A stretch of 42,757 bases of DNA, from NCBI GenBank assembly GCA_947467625.1, contig CANIJN010000013.1:1-42757 (forward strand), read 5' to 3'. The notes beneath the pieces are model-generated. The model had not been told where the DNA came from and made no database searches. It was given only the letters and a program-made list of their open reading frames with translations. The first letter of the stretch is position 1; each line of letters begins with the position of its first letter. Both the position numbers and the translations under genes were made by a program. Positions 37,097 through 42,757 of the stretch are shown piece by piece. Source of the DNA: Opitutia bacterium (GTDB lineage Bacteria; Verrucomicrobiota; Verrucomicrobiia; Opitutales; Opitutaceae).

Positions 37097-40000
37097 TCAG
37101 TAGCGTGTGATGGTTTCGTGAGCGTTGAGCACCACGCGACAGAGGTTGGTCCAGGCCGCGAGTTCCACCGGATCGGCGGCGTTCTTCGCCGTCGGTCGGG
37201 ATGCGAAGCCCACCTTCACGAGCTTTTCGGCATCGGCGGGATTGGCGCGATAATAGCCGCGTTGGGTGGCAATAAATTTCGCGAGCGAGGAAAGTTCGTC
37301 CGCACTGGGCTCCCGCGCCAACGCGAGCTGATAGGCCCGCCGGATGTGTTTCACATCAGTCGTCGCGCGCGTGTCCCCGAGCAAGCGGGCCGCAAACAAG
37401 CGGGCCGCTTCAACAAACGTCGGGTCATTTAAAAGCGTGAGCGCCTGTTGCGGCGTGTTGCTGACGGTCCGGAGCGCGGCGCACTCATCGCGGGAGGGCG
37501 CGTCGAAGTTAGCCAACATAGGATGGAGAAACGTCCGCTGCCAATGCATGTAGACGCCGCGTCGCCATTGCTCGCCGCCCGCACTGGCCGCGTAAGTGCG
37601 ATTGGGGAACTGCAGCGACTCGTAATAACCGTCAGGTTGGTAGGGCTTCGCGCTGGGCCCGCCGATATCCTCTAGGTTGAGGGCACCCGCAACGAAGAGG
37701 GCATTGTCGCGCACAAACTCCGCTTCGAGTCGTCGCGGATTTTGCGAAGCGAGGAGTCGATTCGCCGGATCGGCATCCTTCAGCTCCGGGCGCAGACTGC
37801 TACTTTGGCGATACGTCCGGCTCGTCACGATCAAGCGGATCATGTGCTTCAAATCCCAACCACTGTCGCGAAACTCACTCGCGAGCCAATCGAGCAACTC
37901 GGGGTGCGAGGGTAATTCACCCTGCGAACCGAGGTCGTCCACCGCTGCACTCAGGCCGACACCGAAGAACTGGTGCCAGAGACGGTTCATGACCGCGCGC
38001 GCCGTGATAGGGTTTTCCTTCGACACGATCCACTGGGCGAGATCGAGCCGCGTGAGCCGTTTTTCCGCCGTGCTCTCGCGTTGCGCCGGCAGAAACGACG
38101 GCGTCGCCGGCAACACCCTCGCACCGGTCTCGTCTTGCCAATTACCTCGCGGCAGCACGCGCACCTCGAGCGGCGCGGCCGCTTGTGTAACCAGACTCCA
38201 CGTACGCCCTTCATTCAAATCCCGCAACGCGGCGAAAAGCTTCCGCGTCGCATCGAGGTCAGCCTGATCCGGAACGGTACTCAGCCGCCACGCATCCACC
38301 ACTGCGGCCGATTGGGCGGGCGTACGCTTCTTCGGCGTCACCGCGAGTCCCGCGATAAAATCCGCCGACGACACCCCGAGCGGGTCGACTGCACCGAACG
38401 GCGAAAGCGCAAACCGCAACGGCAGCACGTTATCACCCGTGACGGTCACTTGAATCGTTTCCCCCGCCGCAATTTCGGCGGGGCGGTCCAGCAACCAGAC
38501 GGCTTGAAGCGGCCCGGCCGGGTGGGTCCGAGGCAGACGCCACTCCGCACCCACGCCTGGGATTTCGACGCCACCACGATAGGTCGCACGTTTCGCCGTG
38601 GCTTCGCCCGTCGTCGCGGAGACTTTACGTTTTTTGCCATCGGCACCGACGATATTTACGGAGATGCCGACGATCCCGCCGAGCGTTGCCTCGGCACCCC
38701 CGACGATCGCCTCAATGCGTAACGCCGCGAGCCGCGTCAGATCCCCAGGCGGCAGCGTCACCTCCATCGTGTCGCCCCGAGCGAGCGCCTTGTCGATGGC
38801 CACTCGTCCATCGTCCCCGATCGCGGCGGCACGGCCGTCCATCAGTTTGCCCGCCTTGAGTAAACGCGCCGTGGGTGTCGGACGAGTCCAGCCGTCCCCA
38901 TGGACCCGGAGAAACCCGCGTGCCGCCTGCTCCCAAGCCGCCAGGGTTGCCTTGGCGGACGGGGCGCGCGACGCCTTTTCGCGCGCGGCCTTGACTTGGT
39001 CGTCCAGCATATCGCGGGCACGCAGAAATTCTTTCCTCAGGTAAGGGCTCTCCACCGCAATCTCCGGAGGAAACGGCGAATCGTTGTCCACGCCGATCAA
39101 CTCGGGCTCCGGCGTATAGCCGTAGTTCGCATAAACGCCCCATTGCTTCACATCGGCGAAGAATGATTTTAGCGCGTAAAAATCCTGCGTCTTGATCGGA
39201 TCAAATTTATGATCGTGGCACTCAGCGCAGCCAAAGGTACTGCCCAACCACGCGGCCGATACCGACCGCACGCGCTCGGCACCATACTTTGCGAGATACT
39301 CTTTCGGCTGCGCTCCGCCCTCGCGCGTCATCATATTCAAACGGTTGTAACCCGTCGCCACGAGCTGCTCCGGCGTTGGATTCGGCAGCAAATCTCCCGC
39401 GAGTTGCTCGATCGTAAACTGGTCGAAACGCTTGTTAGCATTGAACGCGTTGATCACGTAGTCGCGATACGGAAAGATGCGCTGATTCTGGTCACCGTGG
39501 AAACCGACCGTGTCCGCGAAGCGCGCGATATCGAGCCACCACACCGCCATGCGCTCGCCGAAATGTGCCGAGCTCAGGAGGCGATCGACGTGCTTCTGAT
39601 AGGCGTTGCCAAAAAAATTCCGCCCACCCGCCGCCAGCTCTTCCGGCGTCGGCGGCAGACCCGTGAGATCCAACGACACGCGGCGCAGCAAGCGGTTCAT
39701 CGGCGCCTCGGGGGATAGTGTGAGCGTCTGCTCGGCGAGCTTCACCTCGACGAATGCATCGATGGGATTCCCTTGCTTCGCCTCCGTCGGCAGCGCCGGA
39801 CGTTTCAACGGCGCGTAGGCCCAATGCGGCTCGTAAACGGCCCCCTGCTCCACCCAGCGTTTCATCAATGCCTTTTGACGTTCCGTGAGCGGCTTGTGCG
39901 CCTTCTCGGGCGGCATGGGTTCGTCGGCATCAAAAATCCGCGCGATGATTTCACTCGCGGCCACGTTGCCCGGCACAATCGGCACCGCATCGCTCTTGGT

Positions 40001-40276
40001 TTTCTTGAGCGCCTCCTCGCGGAGGTCGAGACGCATGCCGGCCTCGCGGCTTTTGGCGTCGGGGCCGTGGCAATGAAAACACGTGTCCGACATGATCGGC
40101 CGGATATCGCGGTTAAACTCGACGATCGCCGGCAGGGCGGCCTCGGCGGCGGCGGTGAGTGCGGAGGCGGGCCCGAGGACAAACGCTAGCGTGAACGCCA
40201 GCGTGGACGCGCGCCCACGCGCAGAGTTAGGCGCGGAGGTGGACGCGAGCGAGGGAAGCGAAAGGCGGGGCGACAT
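37097..40276 (-). CDS. exported planctomycete-type cytochrome (PSCyt1-DUF1549-DUF1553)
   Basis: I chose ATG 40276 (1059 residues); a TTG four codons earlier is possible. After a signal region (hydrophobic about 25-45), PSCyt1 carries a haem c site, SDTCFHCHGPDAKSREAGMRL with Cys66-His70. The DUF1549 domain follows (about 165-375: NPIDAFVEVKL, RRVSLDLTGLPPTPEEL, CAECHDHKFDPIKT with a second CxxCH). A middle beta-rich region and the C-terminal DUF1553 domain come next (about 745-1010: LDLAQWIVSKENPITARAV, HPELLDWLASEF). These proteins are hallmarks of Planctomycetes and Verrucomicrobia. Their function is unproven, though electron transfer during breakdown of complex carbon is often proposed. 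The paired DUF1501 gene lies directly downstream. Confidence 0.93.
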   Translation of the reverse strand: MSPRLSLPSLASTSAPNSARGRASTLAFTLAFVLGPASALTAAAEAALPAIVEFNRDIRPIMSDTCFHCHGPDAKSREAGMRLDLREEALKKTKSDAVPIVPGNVAASEIIARIFDADEPMPPEKAHKPLTERQKALMKRWVEQGAVYEPHWAYAPLKRPALPTEAKQGNPIDAFVEVKLAEQTLTLSPEAPMNRLLRRVSLDLTGLPPTPEELAAGGRNFFGNAYQKHVDRLLSSAHFGERMAVWWLDIARFADTVGFHGDQNQRIFPYRDYVINAFNANKRFDQFTIEQLAGDLLPNPTPEQLVATGYNRLNMMTREGGAQPKEYLAKYGAERVRSVSAAWLGSTFGCAECHDHKFDPIKTQDFYALKSFFADVKQWGVYANYGYTPEPELIGVDNDSPFPPEIAVESPYLRKEFLRARDMLDDQVKAAREKASRAPSAKATLAAWEQAARGFLRVHGDGWTRPTPTARLLKAGKLMDGRAAAIGDDGRVAIDKALARGDTMEVTLPPGDLTRLAALRIEAIVGGAEATLGGIVGISVNIVGADGKKRKVSATTGEATAKRATYRGGVEIPGVGAEWRLPRTHPAGPLQAVWLLDRPAEIAAGETIQVTVTGDNVLPLRFALSPFGAVDPLGVSSADFIAGLAVTPKKRTPAQSAAVVDAWRLSTVPDQADLDATRKLFAALRDLNEGRTWSLVTQAAAPLEVRVLPRGNWQDETGARVLPATPSFLPAQRESTAEKRLTRLDLAQWIVSKENPITARAVMNRLWHQFFGVGLSAAVDDLGSQGELPSHPELLDWLASEFRDSGWDLKHMIRLIVTSRTYRQSSSLRPELKDADPANRLLASQNPRRLEAEFVRDNALFVAGALNLEDIGGPSAKPYQPDGYYESLQFPNRTYAASAGGEQWRRGVYMHWQRTFLHPMLANFDAPSRDECAALRTVSNTPQQALTLLNDPTFVEAARLFAARLLGDTRATTDVKHIRRAYQLALAREPSADELSSLAKFIATQRGYYRANPADAEKLVKVGFASRPTAKNAADPVELAAWTNLCRVVLNAHETITRY

Positions 40277-40385
40277 GGAAGTTTGCAATCTCAGGCCACT
40301 GAAATCAGGCGGAAATGAGCTTCACGACATGAACGCCCCCCCCACGCCGTCAACTCCGCGTTTTCACCCGCACCCGCGACCGCCC

Positions 40386-41286
40386 TCATACCCATCGCCT
40401 CGCGCTGGCCGATGGTGGGCCCGGCAGGTGGCTGGGCGCAACCGGCCAGCGGCCGGTTCTACAACCGAGCAAGCGTACACAGGCGATGGGCGAGACGTCC
40501 AAGCGCGCTCCCGTTGAACCCCCTCGACTATGGCTGACAAGGTTGATCGCCAGATTTGGGTTCTCACGAAGTTGAGCGTGGATGAGAGCCAAAGCGCTTG
40601 CCGAAATTATTCGCACATCAGTGCCCAGTGTATGGGGACCGACAAGGTAGAGGTGAGGACCCTCGAAGTCTTTCACCATGTTGAACACGTTGCTATTTGT
40701 TGCACGCTGAGTCTCGGGGTCAGTTTCACGCCACTTCAACGAGCCCGTGCCATAGATGCCAACGAGCAGTTCACTGTCTGGGGCCGTTCCAATCAGCGTA
40801 ACGCTGGCGGGTGCCCGACTCCTGTTGACGAGCGGCGGCATCGGCAAAACCACCGTGGCTGAAGATCTCACCGGTCTCGACCGCATCGGTAAACGTTTCC
40901 GAATCGCCCGGATTGTCGCCGAAACCGGGGTTGGGTGTGAAACCACCACCGCCGCCTCTGCGGTCCGCATCCGTCGGAGCCGGTTTTCCGCCACCGGTAA
41001 GCCAGGCCCAAAACGCCGCGAACGGATCTGCTCCGAGCACATCAATCCCATTCGACGGCCCGTTGCCGACGAAGCCCTACAAATTATTTCCCCCGGCTTC
41101 GCCAATCGGATCGCGGTTGAGGGTGCGCCCCTGGCTGGGATCGTAGAACCGCAGGCCAGATACGGCCCTGCCCCCTCGCGGGATCTGCGCTTTTCCAGCC
41201 CCACGTCTGCGACTGCGACCGGGCGCGCTTACGACCACGCGCGAGCGTGGGCGTTGACGGGAGCGCATGGGAGCGCGGGCGAGCAT
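40386..41286 (-). pseudogene. RHS-repeat core with lipase-like C-terminal tip, broken
   Basis: On the minus strand an RHS core motif reads RFYDPSQGRTLNRDPIGEAGGNNL, then TAG (41077-41079), then in the same frame GFVGNGPSNGIDVLGADPF. The family has NLYGFVGN, so a Tyr codon became an amber stop. The frame continues to about 40830 as a Gly-rich linker. A frameshift then leads to a tip reading LLVGIYGTGSLKW, then NVFNMVKDFEGPHLYLVGPHTLGTD, and INLVSHSRGG, which resembles the GxSxG region of DUF2235/Tle1-type phospholipase effectors. After SRGG a G5 run (40519-40523) seems to have lost one base, since the next frame gives FNGSALGRLAHRL. RHS proteins deliver toxic tips to rival cells; this copy is dead. 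Confidence 0.7.
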
Positions 41287-41305
41287 GGCGGCTAAAAGAA
41301 AAACC

Positions 41306-41611
41306 TCAGTTCGTCAGCCGGTGCAGCCGATAGCTGGGCGGCTGCTTGAAGTGCATCACGGCGAGAACCCAGAGGTGATCGGGTTTGACGAAGTAGACCA
41401 CGGCGTAGGGGAACAGCGGACGAAAATGGCGCCGCGCGAGGGGCGGGCGATAGATGCGGAAGAGCACGGGACGCGCCTCGATCTCCGCGACGAGCGTGTT
41501 GATGTGCTGGTAAAATCGCTAGCTGAGGCCGGGCGGATTATCGGGCTCGGCGTAGTGTTGGAGCGCACGCGTAAAATCGTCGTCCGCCTCGGGATGAAAA
41601 ATCGCGCGCAT
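41306..41611 (-). pseudogene. RelE/ParE-type toxin gene with an in-frame amber stop
   Basis: Its ATG overlaps the antitoxin stop (TGATG). The frame reads MRAIFHPEADDDFTRALQHYAEP...GLS, then TAG (41519-41521), and continues in the same frame RFYQHINTLVAEIEARP, RPLFPYAVVYFVKPDHLWVLAVMHFKQPPSY, ending LTN and TGA at 41306. The 101-codon length and motifs fit the ParE/RelE mRNA-interferase or gyrase-poison fold. The usual residue at the stop is Gln (CAG to TAG is one change). As written, only about 30 residues would be made, so the toxin is inactive unless the stop is suppressed. Confidence 0.8.
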
Positions 41612-41844
41612 CACAGGCCCACGAGCTTGCGCGCCTTGGCCATGACCTCCTCGGCTGGGATACCCTTCACCGTGCCGCTCTCCAGTTCGGCGAGGCGGCG
41701 GTCGATTTCGCGGCCCCACGCTTCGTCTATCGCTGGATCGGGCTGGCTGAACGCGTCCGCGAGCAGAAGGTCGATCAGCTCGGCCGCTTGCTCGCGGGGC
41801 AGTTGGCGTGTCTCGGCGTAGAGTTCTTTGAGAGTCAGGGACAT
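41611..41844 (-). CDS. type II antitoxin, addiction-module component (TIGR02574-like)
   Basis: The 77-residue protein starts MSLTLKELYAETRQLPREQAAELIDLLL and contains AIDEAWGREIDRRLAELESGTVKGIPAEEVMAKARK, the hallmark of the small helical antitoxin family (the ESGTVKGIPAEEV part is most typical). It would bind and neutralise the ParE/RelE toxin encoded immediately downstream and repress the operon. It is intact although the toxin is broken, as expected when antitoxin loss is not selected. It begins 31 bp after the integrase remnant. Confidence 0.88.
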   Translation of the reverse strand: MSLTLKELYAETRQLPREQAAELIDLLLADAFSQPDPAIDEAWGREIDRRLAELESGTVKGIPAEEVMAKARKLVGL

Positions 41845-41875
41845 GGTCGGCAGCGTGCGGAGCGGCGGAAGGGTT

Positions 41876-42195
41876 TCAACTCTCGCGTTCGCGGGAGTGA
41901 CACTTCGCGTGCGTCTGCTTGAGGTCGGCGATGGCGCGCTTCGCGTGGTGTTGCAACGTGTCGAGGTACTCGTGGCCGTGGAGTTCCTGCACGTGCCAGC
42001 GGTTCGCGCCGCCGCGGATTAACTCGGTCTGTAACTCGGTCGTGCAACTACGGCGGAAGGTGTGCGGCGTCACCGCGACCGGCAGCGCGAAGCGGTCGCC
42101 GGGTAGGCGCACGCGTTTCAAGAGCGTGTGCTAGGGCAGGCGCTGGCCCGCGCGCGTGAGCCTAGATTGCGCGTGAGCCAGAGCGCGCGGTCGGC
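41876..42195 (-). pseudogene. tyrosine recombinase/integrase remnant (C-terminal catalytic part)
   Basis: On the minus strand, pieces in two frames read ALWLTRN, RLTRAGQRLP, then TAG (about 42131-42133), HTLLKRVRLP, and VTPHTFRRSCTTEL with the conserved HxxR. WHVQELHGHEYLDTL follows with the GHE motif, and the end is HAKCHSRERES. The nucleophile position, normally HYAK, reads HHAK, so the catalytic Tyr is replaced by His. A 12-base tandem duplication (ACCGAGTTACAG) adds TELQ inside CTTEL. With an internal stop, a frameshift and no N-terminal half, it is inactive. Integrons and small mobile elements in Verrucomicrobia often carry this integrase type. Confidence 0.75.
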
Positions 42196-42300
42196 CGAGG
42201 CGAGGTCGAGAGTGCCGTTGCCCGTGACATCGAGACCGGTGCGAATGACGCGGCCGAGGGTGTCGTTGACGAAAAGAGACGGGAGGCGCCGGTGGCGGAA
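42196..42300 (-). pseudogene. RHS/YD-repeat fragment
   Basis: The minus strand reads SLFVNDTLGRVIRTGLDVTGNGTLDLASADR, matching the YD-repeat style (D.LGRV.RTGLDVNGDG) of verrucomicrobial RHS proteins. It is short, without start or stop, and abuts the integrase remnant. It may be the upstream part of the same RHS gene whose core lies at 40386-41286, with the integrase and toxin-antitoxin genes inserted between. Confidence 0.5.
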
Positions 42301-42451
42301 CGGCTGAGGATGGGGTGGCCGCCGCGTGTCAGTCAGTAGGTGCGGCGGTTCCGACCGTGTCAGCGTAGCAACGTGGCGTCGTTCAAGGCAGTAGTGTCAA
42401 GGGTCGATGCGTGACCCCGTTTGCGAACCTTACTCTACCCCCGGTTCGATC

Positions 42452-42757
42452 CGGTGATAGGTGACACTCTGTCCGGAGTGATAGGTGACACTTTGATACA
42501 GGGTTTTTCTCGGCTATAGCGAGAGGTTTGAGGATTGGGCTGAAAATATATTAAGGGAGGGGATCAGGGGAGGGAGCTTGCCCCCTCCCCGCCCTCCCTG
42601 CCGCCGCAGGCGGCCGTTTGAGCGGGGCGGGCGGCAGGCGCAGCGGGGCGACGTAGGCGGCGGGCGTGAAGCGGCCGCCCTCAGCATCGTAGGCGAGATG
42701 ACCGAGGTGCACGTTGGCAAAGTACAGTTCGGTGCGTCCCGCAGAGTTGAGCCGCAG
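42452..42757 (-). mobile_element. end of an IS481-like insertion sequence (continues past the right edge)
   Basis: The outer end carries two direct copies of GTGATAGGTGACACT (42455-42469 and 42479-42493), 24 bp apart and each linked to CCGG. This is a pattern I associate with the ends of IS481-type integrase/transposase elements. The transposase 3' end follows inward. The other end of the element lies outside the window, so neither the length nor the target duplication can be read. Confidence 0.6.
42551..42757 (-). CDS. C-terminal end of an IS481-like transposase (partial)
   Basis: The frame is open from the right edge to TAA at 42551-42553 (68 residues visible). It begins LRLNSAGRTELYFANVHLGHLAYDA, resembling the small beta-domain (RTYYLG..L.G..V) after the DDE core of IS481-type transposases. 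It then runs into a Pro/Arg/Gly-rich tail. The DDE residues would lie beyond the window. The assignment depends on this pattern and on the adjacent repeats. Confidence 0.5.
   Translation of the reverse strand: MRLNSAGRTELYFANVHLGHLAYDAEGGRFTPAAYVAPLRLPPAPLKRPPAAAGRAGRGQAPSPDPLP

Noticed and set aside
41077-42133. TAG recoded as an amino acid in this organism
   Set aside because: TAG ends at least two intact genes here (937 and 7789), and the affected genes also carry frameshifts or active-site loss.

Overview
The window is GC-rich bacterial chromosome, most likely from Verrucomicrobiota and probably an Opitutaceae relative. This rests on family content: two pairs of planctomycete/verrucomicrobial secreted proteins (DUF1552 with a DUF1592-type cytochrome, and DUF1501 with a PSCyt1/DUF1549/DUF1553 cytochrome), a sulfatase, a TonB receptor with an STN domain but no SusD, and a Chlamydia-like (PVC-type) class I ribonucleotide reductase. 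No marker gene gives the species.

Layout. 1-3.6 kb (+): a metal-related group, namely a BNR/sialidase-like protein with a CxCC motif (cut by the left edge), a small His/Cys membrane protein and a ZnuD-like TonB receptor. 4.0-6.0 kb (-): TcdA (tRNA ct6A synthesis) and a TlpA-like protein without its cysteines. 6.2-7.8 kb (+): a membrane-anchored TPR protein, then a hexanucleotide repeat and a broken DUF4159 gene. 9.0-13.6 kb (-): nrdB-nrdA, with a rho-independent terminator after nrdA. Next come tRNA-Leu(UAG), an exported amidase overlapping phosphatidylserine decarboxylase, the DUF1552/DUF1592 pair and clpB.

24.3-35.1 kb (-) is a carbohydrate-utilisation locus in the order ECF sigma factor, FecR anti-sigma, STN-TonB receptor, sialate-O-acetylesterase-type esterase, GH110 alpha-1,3-galactosidase, sulfatase. 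The receptor would bring in a glycan and signal through FecR to the sigma factor, while the esterase, sulfatase and galactosidase remove acetyl, sulfate and terminal alpha-galactose. The locus is bracketed by two identical 26-bp direct repeats (23951 and 35579). 35.6-40.3 kb (-): the DUF1501/PSCyt pair.

40.4-42.76 kb is a decayed accessory region: an RHS core with a lipase-like tip, a type II toxin-antitoxin pair whose toxin has an amber stop, an integrase remnant that has lost its catalytic tyrosine, a second RHS fragment, and the end of an IS481-like element running off the right edge.

The most unusual points are a GC-rich palindromic repeat family, one copy of which lies in frame inside clpB; an NrdB with Leu at the radical-tyrosine position; the repeat-bracketed GH110 locus; and three nonsense codons in neighbouring accessory genes.
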